DNA from: Muricea muricata
Lineage: Eukaryota > Cnidaria > Anthozoa > Malacalcyonacea > Plexauridae
Assembly: GCA_963855995.1 (NCBI GenBank)
Contig: OY979721.1
Location: 3,348,001 to 3,412,000, forward strand
DNA length: 64,000 bases
Reading direction: 5' to 3'
In this document: one piece after another, positions 35,101 through 46,171 of the stretch
Layout: the number at the start of each line of letters is the position of its first letter
Numbering within the stretch: position 1 is the first letter of the stretch
Translations under genes and position numbers: made by a program
The notes under the pieces: model-generated
Seen by the model: the letters and a program-made list of their open reading frames with translations, nothing else
What the model was told of the DNA's origin: nothing
Databases searched by the model: none

Positions 35101-35115
35101 CTAGTCACGGCACCA
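35101..35115 (-). other. BEL copy 1 primer binding site
   Basis: Minus strand TGGTGCCGTGACTAG lies one base after the LTR end; copy 2 has TGGTGCCGTGACCAGGG at the same place. TGG complements a tRNA CCA tail. The tRNA species was not determined. Confidence 0.65.
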
Positions 35116-35116
35116 C

Positions 35117-35250
35117 TATAAAACGAAGTTGTCCCCGATATATAACTCCATCAGAACTTTTAATACTTGTAAAAATAAAGTATATATTTAAAACCAAAAC
35201 CTACAACATTCGCTTTTCTCCGTTCACTGTTTTTATCCCAATAACAATAA
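35117..35250 (-). repeat. BEL copy 1, truncated 5' LTR
   Basis: Matches the left LTR from TATA..CGAAGTTGTCCCC to CCCAATAACAATAA and then stops, joining zinc-finger upstream sequence. About 90 bp of LTR and roughly 180 bp of host sequence expected here are missing, so a deletion removed the junction. Confidence 0.8.
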
Positions 35251-35349
35251 TTTTACCTGATTTTAAAAAAATTAAAGTGGAATTTTAAATTTCAATTCAA
35301 AAGTGGAATTTGAAAATTTGTTTTGTGAAGTGGAAGCATGGAATCTTGG

Positions 35350-35364
35350 TTGGCGCCATATTTG
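35350..35364 (+). promoter_or_regulatory. conserved YY1-like site, gene C
   Basis: TTGGCGCCATATTTG, with a 4-base TTGG duplication just upstream compared with the sister genes. Confidence 0.35.
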
Positions 35365-35490
35365 TTGTTTGAGAACTGAGGAAGGTAGTTATTTCGTTTC
35401 TAACTTTGTACGTATGTGGAAATATCTGAGTGATATTAGTCAAGTCGCGTGATATTTTCATAGAGAAGATTTTTAAAAAAACTGGAGAAC

Positions 35491-36519
35491 ATGTTTTCAA
35501 CTGAGAAATCTGGAAGACATTCAGTAAAACGTAGAACACACACTGGACACACAGCTCATGAATGTGATGTTTGTAATAAAAGATTTACATGTGCAAGTAA
35601 GTTGGTAGTTCATAAAAGAAAACACACTGGAGAGAAACCTTATGAATGTGATGTTTGTAATGAAAGATTTGCACAAGCAAGTCACTTGGTAGGACATAAA
35701 AGACGACACAATGGAGAGAAACCTTTTGAATGTGATGTCTGTAACAAAAGATTTGCACATACAAACTCCTTGGTGAGACACAGAAGAACACACACTGGAG
35801 AGAAACCTTATAAATGTGATGTTTGTAACAAGAAATTTACCCGACCAAGCATTTTAGTAGAACACAGAAGAACACACACTGGAGAGAAACCATATAAATG
35901 TGATGTTTGTAACAAACGATTTACACACGCAAATTGCTTGGTAGTTCATAAAAGACAACACACGGGAGAGAAACCTTATGAATGTGATGTTTGTAATAAA
36001 AGATTTACCCAATCAAGTCACTTGGTAGGACATAAAAGACGACACAATGGAGAGAAACCTTTTGAATGTGATGTCTGTAACAAAAGATTTGCACATACAA
36101 ACTCCTTGGTGAGACACAGAAGAACACACACTGGAGAGAAACCTTATAAATGTGATGTTTGTAACAAGAAATTTACCCGACCAAGCATTTTAGTAGAACA
36201 CAGAAGAACACACACTGGAGAGAAACCATATAAATGTGATGTTTGTAATAAACGATTTACACGCGCAAATTACTTGGTAGTTCATAAAAGACAACACACA
36301 GGAGAGAAACCTTATGAATGTGGTGTTTGTAGCAAACAATTCTCATCATCCAGTCATTTATCAAGACATAAAGTGAGAGTGCACAAGAAAAGAAAGGATT
36401 TTAGACTCTTCATTGAACTCAAAAGCAAAAAACCAATGGGTATTACATACATGTGTTGTGTTTGTGATGAAGAGTTTGAAATTGCAAGTGAACTTGAGAA
36501 TCATATGACTGATCATTAG
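35491..36519 (+). CDS. poly-C2H2 zinc-finger protein C (internal 4-finger duplication)
   Basis: ATG start (MFSTEKSGRHSVKRRTHTG), 342 residues, ten 28-residue fingers plus the conserved C-terminal finger. Fingers 2-5 and 6-9 are nearly the same block (SHLVGHKRRHNGEKP, AHTNSLVRHRRTH, TRPSILVEHRRTH, then HAN/RAN), differing at about seven residues, so a 336-bp segment was duplicated in tandem. The unusual HNGEKP linker marks both copies. No stop or irregular finger is seen. Presumed nuclear DNA binding. Confidence 0.9.
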   Translation: MFSTEKSGRHSVKRRTHTGHTAHECDVCNKRFTCASKLVVHKRKHTGEKPYECDVCNERFAQASHLVGHKRRHNGEKPFECDVCNKRFAHTNSLVRHRRTHTGEKPYKCDVCNKKFTRPSILVEHRRTHTGEKPYKCDVCNKRFTHANCLVVHKRQHTGEKPYECDVCNKRFTQSSHLVGHKRRHNGEKPFECDVCNKRFAHTNSLVRHRRTHTGEKPYKCDVCNKKFTRPSILVEHRRTHTGEKPYKCDVCNKRFTRANYLVVHKRQHTGEKPYECGVCSKQFSSSSHLSRHKVRVHKKRKDFRLFIELKSKKPMGITYMCCVCDEEFEIASELENHMTDH

Positions 36520-36781
36520 AATATACTCCCTTGCAAAAAACAGACATTTGACTATATTGATTAACATTTGAAATTTTATATAATTAGTTTGTTTAAATAT
36601 CTAAAGCAGGAAGGGTTTGGCATATTTTGTAATATGTTTTAGTAGAGTTTTCTTATATTATTGTATGATGTTTATATATTGTATGATGATCACTGCAATC
36701 ATTGAATCCTTTGAAGTCTTTGTCAGGGGTCATTTAGTGGGGGGGGGGGGTCCCTAAGTGCTAAGGCTAAGTCGATGCATT

Positions 36782-37420
36782 CAGTGTTGCCAGATGAAAT
36801 CTCAAAATATTCATGTATGCTTACGCCAAAAGTTCACAAAAAGTTCATGCCCCTAAATTTTAAGATCAGAACTCGTCGGAATTTATGGGAGATCGTCTGA
36901 AAATGTCGGAGCTTATCAACATGTCCGAAAATCCTTCACAGACTATGTTTAAATGCGAAATAAATTGCTGAAAGAATTCATTTTTAAAATTGTATTTAAA
37001 AAACAGGAGTGTCATTAGACATTTTTTTATGCGAGCAAATCCATTATTATCGCTACTATTGCTTTCCGACCAATCCGACATTTTGATTTTTCAAAAACAC
37101 AGCGAACGGCACAAAAAAGGCGGGAAATTTAATTTAACATAAATTATAAAAATTGTGTTCTATACTTCTATTATGGCACCTATTGTTTCTTACAACCACT
37201 GCAAGTCTGCAAGACATATTTCTAAACATATTACAGGTTTTTTAGTTGAATCATTGAACATTTTCGTCTTGAAAAAATGAAAATATCAAAGTTCATGGAA
37301 TTGTTCATGATATTTTAAAAAGCTCACAAAAAGTTCACAAATTTTCAATGTTTAAAAAAGTTCATGTAGAGGGTAAAAAGTTCACAGATTTGTGAACTTT
37401 GTTCACGATCTGCAACACTG
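36782..37420. mobile_element. hAT-like non-autonomous element
   Basis: 639 bp with inverted ends CAGTGTTGCCAGAT and GATCTGCAACACTG. Many AAAAGTTCAC and AAGTTCATG repeats lie inside near the right end. No target duplication remains because the left flank is rearranged. A minus-strand ATG frame (37081 to 36866, MSDWSESNSSDNNGFARIKK) might be a transposase N-terminus remnant. Confidence 0.75.
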
Positions 37421-37676
37421 ACTCAGGTGGTGGTCATGGCTAGACACAGAAAATCTCTGAACCCAGGGTATTTTCCAATACACTTTGTCATATCATTCTT
37501 CCAATAAAATAACATTATCAATGTATCATAAAAACTAGAATTGGCCGCATACGTCATACGTGAATGTTTTAGAAGGACCCAACGCACGTTTGTTCCTCAT
37601 TAAAAAGTGAAATTTTAAGGTTTCAATTCAAAAGTGGAATTCAAAAAGTTGTTCTGTGAAGTGGAAACATGGAATC

Positions 37677-37691
37677 TTGGCGCCATATTTG
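37677..37691 (+). promoter_or_regulatory. conserved YY1-like site, gene D
   Basis: TTGGCGCCATATTTG at the standard distance from the start codon. Confidence 0.35.
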
Positions 37692-37812
37692 TTGTTTGAG
37701 AACTGAGGAAGGTAGTTATTTCGTTTCAAACTTTTTATGTGGAAATATCTGAGTAATATTAGTCAAGTCGCGTGATATTTTCATAAAGAAGATTTTTAGT
37801 AAGCTGGAGAAC

Positions 37813-38436
37813 ATGTTTTCAACTAAGACATCTGAAAGACATTCAGTAAAACGTAGAACGCACACTGGACACACAGCTCATGAATGTGATGTTTGTCACA
37901 AACGATTTACATGTGCAAGTAAGTTGGTAGTCCATAAAAGAACACACACAGGAGAGAAACCTTATGAATGTGATGTTTGTAATAAAAGATTTACACGTGC
38001 AAGTAATTTGGTAGTTCATAAAAGAACTCACACTGGAGAGAAACCTTATGAATGTGATGTTTGCAATAAAGGATTTACACAGGCAAGCGGGTTGTTAAAA
38101 CATAAAAGAAGACACACAGGAGAGAAACCTTATGAGTGTGATGCTTGTAATAAAAGATTTGCACAAGCAAATTATCTGGTAGTCCATAAAAGACAACACA
38201 CTGGAGAGAATCTTTATGAATGTGATGTCTGTAATAAGAAATTTACACAAGCAAGTAACTTGGTAGACCATAAAAGAAGACACACTGGAGAGAAACCTTA
38301 TGAATGTGATGTTTGCAGTAAAGGATTTACACAGGCAAGCGGGTTGTTACAACATAGAAGAACACACACAGGAGCGAAACCTTATGAATGGGATGTTTGC
38401 AATAAAGGATTTACACAGGCAAGTGGGTTGTTATAA
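37813..38436 (+). pseudogene. poly-C2H2 zinc-finger gene D, nonsense and frameshift
   Basis: ATG start (MFSTKTSERHSVKRRTHTG) and six good fingers. In finger 7 the second cysteine ligand region is altered (YEWDVC, C to W) and the frame stops at TAA (38434-38436) where the sister repeat has CAA. Past the stop the same frame resumes with [20 protein letters not shown] (to about 38540), then a duplication-like AATAAGCAAG insertion breaks the tail finger (38600-38680). A truncated six-finger protein is possible, but two lesions favour a pseudogene. Confidence 0.85.
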
Positions 38437-38574
<138 letters not shown>

Positions 38575-39234
38575 TGAACTCAAAAGCAAAAAAGCAACAG
38601 GTATTACATACATGTGTTGTGTTTGTAATGAAGAGTTTGAAATTGCAAGTGAACTTGAAAATCATATGGCTGATCATTAGAATGTACTCTCTTGCAACGA
38701 ACAGACATTTTGATCACACTGATTAACATTTGAAATTTTAGTTTGTTTTAATAAACATGAAGGGTTGGGCATATTTTGTAATATGTTTTAGTAGAGTTTT
38801 CTTATATTATTGCATGATGTTTATAGGTTATAAAACATGATGATCACAGCAGTCTTTGAAATCCTTAAAGTCTTTATCAGGGGTCATTTAGTGGGTAATT
38901 TTGTAAGACATTGCAGGTCATTTTGCAGTAAAATACATAATGCATTTACTATCTGGTACTAGGCAGAGATTTGGTCTTCAATATTTTGGAAACTAAGAAT
39001 GTTATTAAAAGTGTAACAAGATATTTTATAGCTAATTCAAAGGGTTTTTTGATAAGATAAAATAAGAGTATTGCCATATCCTTTAATTCAAAGCATTCAC
39101 AGCTGCTAAGTCATTGCATTGAAATTTGGTACTACTTTTGGATTACCCTGAACAAGGGGGAGGGGGGGGGGGGGGTCTGTCTGCTAAAGCTTAGCCTGCA
39201 CTCAGGTGGTGGTGCAAAGTTGTCATGGCCAGAC

Positions 39235-39428
39235 CAAAGTATAGGGAATGGACAGTAGGACCATGCTATTGAAGTTTGTGTGTCCACGCATACTGCATTA
39301 TGCATCTCATTACCATAATGCCAGCCAGTCAATTGCATTTTCTGGCCAATAAGAATGCTTAACTGTCTGGTGCCAGCCAGTAAACTGCATAATAGTGAGT
39401 GGCCCCACTGTCCATTCCCTTATACTGT
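39235..39428. mobile_element. small hAT-like MITE, copy 2
   Basis: 194 bp. Ends CAAAGTATAGGGAATGGAC and GTCCATTCCCTTATACTGT are inverted; flanks GGCCAGAC and GGCTAGAC are an 8-bp duplication with one change. It lies beside the BEL LTR as in copy 1, so this insertion predates the duplication of the unit. Confidence 0.8.
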
Positions 39429-39457
39429 GGCTAGACACAGAAAACCTCTTAACCCAG

Positions 39458-39681
39458 TATACCGAAGTTGTCCCCGATATATAACTCCACACGAACTTTT
39501 AATATTTGTAAAAATAAAATATATATTTAAAACCAAAACCTACAAAACTCGCTTTTTTCTGTTCACTGCTTTTATCCCAATAACAATGGCAACCCTATTA
39601 TCCCATATATGGTCATATCCCGTTGTCGCTAATTTTAGTTCTTTATTAAAACTTGCGTTATTGTTTCGAGTTCATCACACA
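39458..39681 (-). repeat. BEL copy 2, 3' LTR
   Basis: 224 bp, equal in length to the copy 1 LTR, beginning TGTGTGATGAAC on the minus strand after a purine tract. Confidence 0.8.
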
Positions 39682-39790
39682 CTCCCCTAACAAATTTAAA
39701 CGAACAATAAATTTTTAACCACAGTTCTACTCTAACAGTTAATGCTTCTTACTCATCCTGCAATTGTTCTTTAATATTCTCTTTAGCGAT

Positions 39791-41576
39791 CTAAGCTGCT
39801 CTTCGTAACCCACCAACATTTTCTTTAGTAGTTGCGTTGTGATTTTCTTTATCTTCCTTTACCACACTTCTTATTTCTAATGAACATACCAGTTGAACTG
39901 GGCGTTCTAAATAGTTACCCTCATGAAGAATAATTACTCCTCTAACAACACCGTCTTTTTCTTTTACGTGCTTAACCACTTTTCCTTTCATCCACCGTCC
40001 TTTGTTCTTTTCCTCTCCCTATTAGTACGATCTCGCCAATTTCTGGTACTGGTGATGTGTTCTTATTTACTCGATGGTATTCCATTAGCCATGAATGTAT
40101 TCATTTTTCACAATCTGCTTACTTCATTATCTTCCTTTTTCTCTAATCCTCCCAACGCGTAGGAATCCTGTCTCGAGAGAATTGTATTAGGAGTTAGGAT
40201 TTGCTCTTCTTCTTGGCCGCTTTCCACGTATGTAAGTGGACGATTATTTAGATGGCGATAGATATCTGATATTACTGTCTTCAGTTGGTCATAAAACAGA
40301 TGTGTCTTCCCCAATGTCTTATAAAGTGTTGTTTTGATTTCTTTAATCAACCGCTCATAGAGTCCTACCTATCATGGAAACTTAGCCAAGTTGAATGTCT
40401 ATCTACAGGGTGTCCCAGAAAAAACCAAAAACTATTGAAATCACATATTGTTAACATTTGAATGCCCTAGCACTTGTTACAAAATTAAAATGTCTTTGTA
40501 AAGTACGTTTGTTTTGCTCATGGGAATATTGATAAAAAACAAATTGAATAGGCTAAAATAACCCATGCATAAAATTTGATTGCATTTTTAATATCACTCG
40601 TACGTTTAGTTTCTTTGTCTGGCATAAAAATGGTTAACACTGAGTATTACTATTAATTATGACGGTTATGTCAATAGTTTATCCACTCGTGGGTTCAATT
40701 TAGTGCTAGGCATTGAAATTCTAACAATAGATTATTTTCAATAGTTTTTGGGTTTTTTTGGAACACCCTGCATATCTTGACTAGCCAAGTAATTGTGCAG
40801 ACGTTCACTTCTGATTAGTTTTATCCCTTTCGCAGTCGCTATAAACGTAGTAGCGCTATCCGATATGATTCGTCTTGGTCTCGTTTTTCTAGTGATAAAT
40901 GAGTTCAATTTTGCTTGAAACTCTTCAGCTGTCTGCGATTTTGCCAGTTCCAAATGACCGCTCGCGACGTGGCCACGTAAATATAATTATGTAAGATGTT
41001 TCCATCTTCTTTCTTCGTCACCTTGTAAATAAGTGGACCTGCGAAGTCCACCCCTGTAACTTCAAACGGTCTTACTGGATTTCTACGAAATACGGGTAGC
41101 TGAGACGCAGCTGTAGCGGTAAACGGTTTTGCTGAAAACACTTTACAAACGTTACAGTTTCGAATCAGTTTTTTAACCTTTGCTCTTAATTGTGGTATCC
41201 ACCAATTTTCTCGTATAAACACCATCGTGCTTACTACTCCAAAATGCATCGTCTTCTCATGAGAATGTTGAATTAGTTTCTCCACGAACTTTCGTCCATT
41301 TAGGTAAATTGGTCGATACCCAGAAATTCTTCCTTCGCATTTCAACACGTCCGGGTTCTCGTCTCGTACAAATTTCCATCCTCGACTGTCCAACATTTCG
41401 GATGTTTCACCTTCAACTCTCTTTACCCAGTATTTTTTTGCGTTTTCAATTTCTTCTGTTTGGAGCGGAACTTTCACTGGTTTTAACTTTTGCACCTTTA
41501 CCAGACAGTTGTGTTTAAATCTCAAACACCAGGCCGTAACCCGTAACGTTTTCCAGTACGAGCTTCTTCCTAGCAA
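39791..41576 (-). pseudogene. BEL copy 2 integrase region
   Basis: A 223-codon frame (41576 to 40905) covers the integrase zinc domain and core start ([25 protein letters not shown]). The core continues at 40953 to about 40775 ([14 protein letters not shown], with the catalytic D) and is cut by the mariner MITE. Further pieces at 40350 to 40108 (NNRPLTYVE) and 39991 to 39791 complete it. Broken by the insertion and frameshifts. Confidence 0.85.
40406..40770. mobile_element. mariner-type MITE, copy 2
   Basis: Reverse-oriented relative of the element at 4673, about 365 bp, inserted at a TA in the BEL copy 2 integrase. BEL copy 1 has the empty site (AATTTATATCTTGAC near 29008). Right flank TA is now CATA. 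Confidence 0.9.
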
Positions 41577-41713
41577 CCAGTCCTATTCATCTACTTCTTT
41601 CTGTGCCACCTAGAACACGACTTCCTTCAAGGGTTTACTTCCTAGGTTTACTTCCTTGGTGCAGTTAAGATTTGGTTGTTCACTTGTTCTGGCTGTTTCT
41701 CTTCGTCTAAAAG

Positions 41714-43114
41714 TCAATCTGGACCATGATACCATCCATTGCCCAGATCTGCTACGTTTTCTTTCGATGGACAACATTTCCACTTGATATTAAGATCACT
41801 CGTTATAGACGAAATTTTTTTCACTTGGTTGGCCACAAATGTTAATTTCCATGATTTGGCTGGATTTAATATCCAAAATAATGCTACGATGCTGTCCATC
41901 CACACAGTCACCGAAACGATGGGTAATTGTTTCAATGCTTGACGCACGTTCTTCGCCATATTTGCAGCCGTTTGGCCACTAATCAACTCCAATCTTGAGA
42001 TCGACGTGTTTGTCTTAGAGATTCTCGCTTTTGCTGTTAACAAACCTTTCACTGTTTCCATGGAATGATTAACAACCTCCATGGTTGCACATAAGCACGC
42101 AAGAGCGCTTGCATCTGCGAAGATATGAAGTCGTATTTCTTTGATCTGTCGAACACCCTTTGTGACGCTTCTTTGAATTTTAACATTTCGTAACTGTTTT
42201 GTTCATTTCAACCAGTCGTATTTCAAAGGTTGCGCGACATGAGCGTCCTAACTCTTAGTTTCGTCGCTCCTATACATCACTGGCAATTTGCATAATGTTG
42301 CCAACGTACGTGTTGTCTTTCAAAGCTTGTACCGTGTCTGTTGTTTGAAGGTGTCCGTGTCTTTCTCCGGTTATACTAGTATACTCTTTCTCCGGTTATA
42401 CTAGTATACTCTTTCTCCGGTGATAGTAGTATACTCTTTCTCCGGTGATAGTAGTATACTCTTTCTCCGGTTATAGTAGTATACTCTTTCTCCGGTTATA
42501 GTAGTATGCTCTTTCTCCGGTTATAGTAGTATACTCTTTCACCGGTTATAGTAGTATACTCTTTCTCCGGTTATAGTAGTATACTCTTTCTCCGGTTATA
42601 GTTGTATACTCTTTCTCCGGTTGGTTCTTCAGGTGCAGTTTCTATGATCCCCGACTCCAATTGCTTCTCGATAATCTCTTCGTAGTCTTTCTTTAACTTT
42701 TCATCCCGATCGATATTCTTGCAGACGTTAACTAATCGCTTTCGACTTGGCTCTAGATTGCTGTTTGGTAAATGTTCTCCTTGAATCCATGGTACATTAA
42801 CCTCATATCTACCGTCATAAGACCGAGTAGTGTTTTGTTTAAACTTCTTACAAACGTCCAATTGATCGTTTTCTCCTCTGTCTTCAACTCCGAATATATG
42901 TAGTGTGTAAAATATATTTCTCGTAATCGCTTGATTTTCTTGTAAACAAACATGTATTAGTTGCAATGTGTCCACCATGAATCAGCCAACCAAATAAAGT
43001 GCCTTCAACAATGGGGTCTCCGTCATTCTCTTTAAAAATCTCTTCAGTCTTTATCTTGCAGAAGGTGCTGTCCCCCAAGATCATATGTATAGGATATTCA
43101 CCACTTGCCCTCAT
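41714..43114 (-). pseudogene. BEL copy 2 RT/RNase H region, internally deleted
   Basis: RNase H-like sequence (42082 to 41714: [32 protein letters not shown]) and the RT N-terminal part (42978 to 42630: EEPTGERVY) are present, but about 650 bp encoding the RT catalytic core of copy 1 is replaced by about 120 bp plus a minisatellite. It cannot encode an active RT. Confidence 0.85.
42361..42620. repeat. 25-bp minisatellite in BEL copy 2
   Basis: About ten tandem copies of a unit containing ATACTCTTTCTCCGG and TTATAGTAGT, with small variants (TTATACTAGT, TGATAGTAGT). One unit equals the single ATACTCTTTCTCCGGTTGG of BEL copy 1 near 31268, so it expanded from BEL coding sequence. Confidence 0.95.
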
Positions 43115-43346
43115 GTAAAACCGTAACTCAATTTGAGTTTGTTCTTGTTTGGTCTTTTGACTGTTGTAAAATCTTGCATTGCTATTCTCTTTTAATTCTT
43201 GTCGTGCTCGCGATACTTGGAGTTTCTAGATAGCATCTTTGGAAATAAAATTCTTTCCCGAGCCAGTGTCAAGAAAAGCCCAAGAAACTTCTTGAACTTA
43301 AACTGGAATTATCGAGGGTAAGGTAACTTCTTCGTTTGCGTTTGAA

Positions 43347-43751
43347 TTGAACTTTGAACTTTTGAGCTTTGTTAAATATTTACCAACGGGATTTCACATA
43401 AAAAGATATTTACAACAAGTGTTCTTCCAATAGGCCGTGCACACAGTTTTAACAATACTATTATGATAAATTATATGATAATCCACAATGAAAATCATAT
43501 AAAAGAAGATAACAATATAAAGTATATACATGCAATAAGGAAAAATATAAAATAGGTGAAATGTGGTTCAAACCATTCAACTGTACGCATTACTTACAGA
43601 TATTGATCTTTTAAATGTAAGTGAAGGATCAATTTTCTTTAAATCGGATGGCAAATTATTCCAGGCAACCGCCCCTCTATAGGAAAACGATTTTTTCAGT
43701 GAATTTGAATTTGGTTTTGGGAGTGCTAAGGCATCTTGAGCATCTTTATTA
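43347..43751 (-). mobile_element. LINE 3' fragment in BEL copy 2
   Basis: About 400 bp absent from copy 1. Minus strand encodes RGAVAWNNLPSDLKK and LTFKRSIS, the usual C-terminus of CR1/L2-like LINE ORF2, followed by a 3' end with AGTTCAAAGTTCAATTCAAA-like tandem tail. It is 5' truncated. Confidence 0.75.
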
Positions 43752-44834
43752 CCTGTAAGTACTGGGTCACCGTTCTTTTAGTCTTTAGGATCATGCAGAC
43801 TGGTATGATGTTTCTCTCCACAGTGATGGCAACTCGGCTACGACAATGTCTTGCCATATGTCCTGGGCTCCCACAATTGAAACATAACTTTATACAGACA
43901 TAACGAAACAAACAAACATAACGTTTTCAGTAAAGTAAGTCTTCGTTTGGGCTATAGTTACACAAGACTTACACGTATCACTCCAGTGTTCGGATTTGCA
44001 AAATATACATCAAGGGGTCTTCTTATCTTTATTGTTCTCATTATCTTTTCTCTGTGTAAACAAGCTGTTTTCTCTTTTTCTTCTCGGGTCACTTCTTTGC
44101 TTAGTATTACTGTCCTCAACCTTGTTTCTTCTTAACCACTTCTGCAAACTATCGATCAAATTACCCATTTTCCACTCTTCCCAGCCATCGTCGATTCTTA
44201 CCAAATCTGGTTTTACATGAGGCAGTTTATTAATAGTGCACATCACAAAATTCACCACTTCATCAATATGGGCATTTACCACCAATTTCGTTCGTTCCTA
44301 TTCCCTTTTGAGGCGTTCCCATGCAGTTGTGTAACCGGTTGAGCTTGGCTTGAGATTTGAATTTTTTTTTTTACTTTCCCATTGACCATTTCCAGTAAGT
44401 AACCAAACTTTTCTTCATCACTGATTAGCTTAGCGTCAACTTGCGTAACAAACATGTTTTCAAAGTGCACCCAATCGTTTACTGTCCCATTAAATAGCGA
44501 TATTTTCAACTTAGGAAGTTTAGCTGGAGTTGTTCTTGCCGCCTTCTCCATTTCCAGCTTTTTCTTCGTAAGTTTGAGCTCAGCTTACAATTTTTCTTCG
44601 AGAATTTCTCTGTCATGCTGTCGAATTATTTCTCAATCGCGGTCTTCTTCGATACGTTTCGCTTCTTGTTTCCTGTTCTCTTCTTTTGCGATTATTCTCT
44701 TTTGTCTTTTATCCAAAAAATCAGATAACTTATTCATCTCTCTTACCCAAGGCATGTATTTCTCTCTCACATCTTTCCTCCATTATGCAATCGCTCGAGA
44801 TGTATCTTTTCCATGCTCAATTTTTATCGCTTGA
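43726..44834 (-). pseudogene. BEL copy 2 gag
   Basis: Minus strand frames include KLPKLKISLFNGTVNDW with VTQVDAKLISDEEKFGYLL (44551 to 44276), the gag core, and CFNCGSPGHMARHCRS (about 43890), a CCHC zinc knuckle. Several frame breaks separate the pieces. Confidence 0.8.
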
Positions 44835-44983
44835 GCCGACGAGACAAGCTTGTAAATTTCATTCTTGACTTTGCTGTAATTCCGTGTCGCTCATTTTAAT
44901 ACTTCTCGCTCACTGTCGTATAAATTAGTTCGATTCTCGCTGTAGTATCGTAATCCCTTTTCATACCCTGGTCACGGCACCAC

Positions 44984-45157
44984 TATACAACGAAGTTGAT
45001 ATATAACTACACACAAACTTTTAATATTTGTAAAAATAAAATATATATTTAAAACCAAAACCTACAAAATTCGCTTTTCTCCGTTCGCTGTTTTTATCCC
45101 AAGAACAATAACAACTCCATTATCTCATATATGGTCATACCTGGTTATCGCTAGTTT
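44984..45157 (-). repeat. BEL copy 2, truncated 5' LTR
   Basis: Matches the left LTR from TATA..CGAAGTTG to GGTCATA...GCTAGTTT, then joins zinc-finger upstream sequence. An 8-base gap (TGTCCCCG missing) is seen near its start. The primer binding site is at 44967-44982. Confidence 0.8.
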
Positions 45158-45240
45158 CCCCTTTGAAAAAGTCAAATTTTAAAGTTTCAATTCAAAAGTG
45201 GAATTTGAAACTTTGTCTTGCAAAGTGGAAGCACGAAATC

Positions 45241-45255
45241 TTGGCGCCATATTTG
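45241..45255 (+). promoter_or_regulatory. conserved YY1-like site, gene E
   Basis: TTGGCGCCATATTTG. The upstream ATG found in some units is ACG here, so any leader peptide is not conserved. Confidence 0.35.
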
Positions 45256-45403
45256 TTGTTTGAGAACTGAGGAAGGTAGTAATTTCGTTTCTAACTTTGT
45301 ATGTGGAAATATCTGAGTGATATTTGGATCCAATAGATGGAGTCCAATATTGGTCAAGTCGCGTGATATTTTCATAGAGAAGATTAGGTGTAAACTGGAG
45401 AAC

Positions 45404-46171
45404 ATGTTTTCAACTAAAACATCTGAAAGGCATTCAGTAAAACGTGGAACACACACAGCTCATGAATGTGATGTTTGTAACAAACGATTTACATGTGCAA
45501 GTAACTTGGTAGTCCATAAAAGAACGCACACTGGAGAGAAACCTTATGAATGCGATGTTTGTAATAAAAGATTTACACAAGGAAGTAACTTGGTAGAACA
45601 CAGAAGAACACACACTGGAGAGAAACTTTATGAATGTGATGTCTGTAACAAAAAATTTACACATGCAAACTCCTTGGTGAGACATAAAAGAACACACAAT
45701 GGAGAGAAACCTTATGAATGTGATGTTTGTAACAAGAAATTTACCCGACCAAGGATTTTAGTAGAACACAGAAGAACACACACTGGAGAGAAACCATATG
45801 AATGTGATGTTTGTAATAAACGATTTGCACATGCAAATTACTTGATAGTCCATAAAAGAAGACACACAGGAGAGAAACCTTACAAATGTGACGTTTGTAA
45901 CAAGAAATTTACCCAAACAAGCAACTTGGTGGTTCATAAAAGAAAACACACTGGAGAGAAACAATATGAATGTGGTGTTTGTAGGAAACAATTCTCATCA
46001 TCCAGCCATTTATCAAGACATAAAGTGAGAGTGCACAAGAAAAGAAAGGATTTTAGACTCTTCATTGAACTCAAAAGCAAAAAACCAATGGGTATTACAT
46101 ACATGTGTTGTGTTTGTGATGAAGAGTTTGAAATTGCAAGTGAACTTGAGAATCATATGACTGATCATTAG
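45404..46171 (+). CDS. poly-C2H2 zinc-finger protein E
   Basis: ATG start (MFSTKTSERHSVKRGTHTAHECDVC; the GTH...TAH segment lacks a few residues of the usual RTHTGHTAH), 255 residues. Seven regular fingers plus the conserved C-terminal finger CCVCDEEFE...HMTDH. Finger 4 has the distinctive TRPRILVEHRRTH helix shared with gene F. All ligands look intact. From finger 4 to the 3' flank it is nearly identical to gene F, indicating a recent tandem duplication with a 1762-bp period. Confidence 0.9.
   Translation: MFSTKTSERHSVKRGTHTAHECDVCNKRFTCASNLVVHKRTHTGEKPYECDVCNKRFTQGSNLVEHRRTHTGEKLYECDVCNKKFTHANSLVRHKRTHNGEKPYECDVCNKKFTRPRILVEHRRTHTGEKPYECDVCNKRFAHANYLIVHKRRHTGEKPYKCDVCNKKFTQTSNLVVHKRKHTGEKQYECGVCRKQFSSSSHLSRHKVRVHKKRKDFRLFIELKSKKPMGITYMCCVCDEEFEIASELENHMTDH

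Larger units (their letters stand above)
27988..35250 (-). mobile_element. BEL/Pao retrotransposon, copy 1
   Basis: LTR retrotransposon on the minus strand. A 224-bp 3' LTR lies at the left and a truncated 5' LTR at the right, with a primer binding site beside the 5' LTR and gag, protease, RT, RNase H and integrase order in between. It lies between zinc-finger genes B and C. All coding frames are broken. Three later insertions interrupt it: a probable solo LTR (31751), a hAT MITE (32711) and a 929-bp hAT element (33706). Confidence 0.9.
39458..45157 (-). mobile_element. BEL/Pao retrotransposon, copy 2
   Basis: Same element and same left host flank (CTCTTAACCCAG) as copy 1, located between zinc-finger genes D and E. 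A 224-bp left LTR, a right LTR remnant, the same primer binding site and the same gene order are present. It differs by a mariner MITE (40406), a 25-bp minisatellite (42361), loss of most of the RT region and a LINE fragment (43347). It lacks the three insertions of copy 1. Confidence 0.9.

Noticed and set aside
42361..42620. CRISPR-like array
   Set aside because: The 25-bp units are directly adjacent with no spacers and derive from BEL sequence; this is an animal genome.
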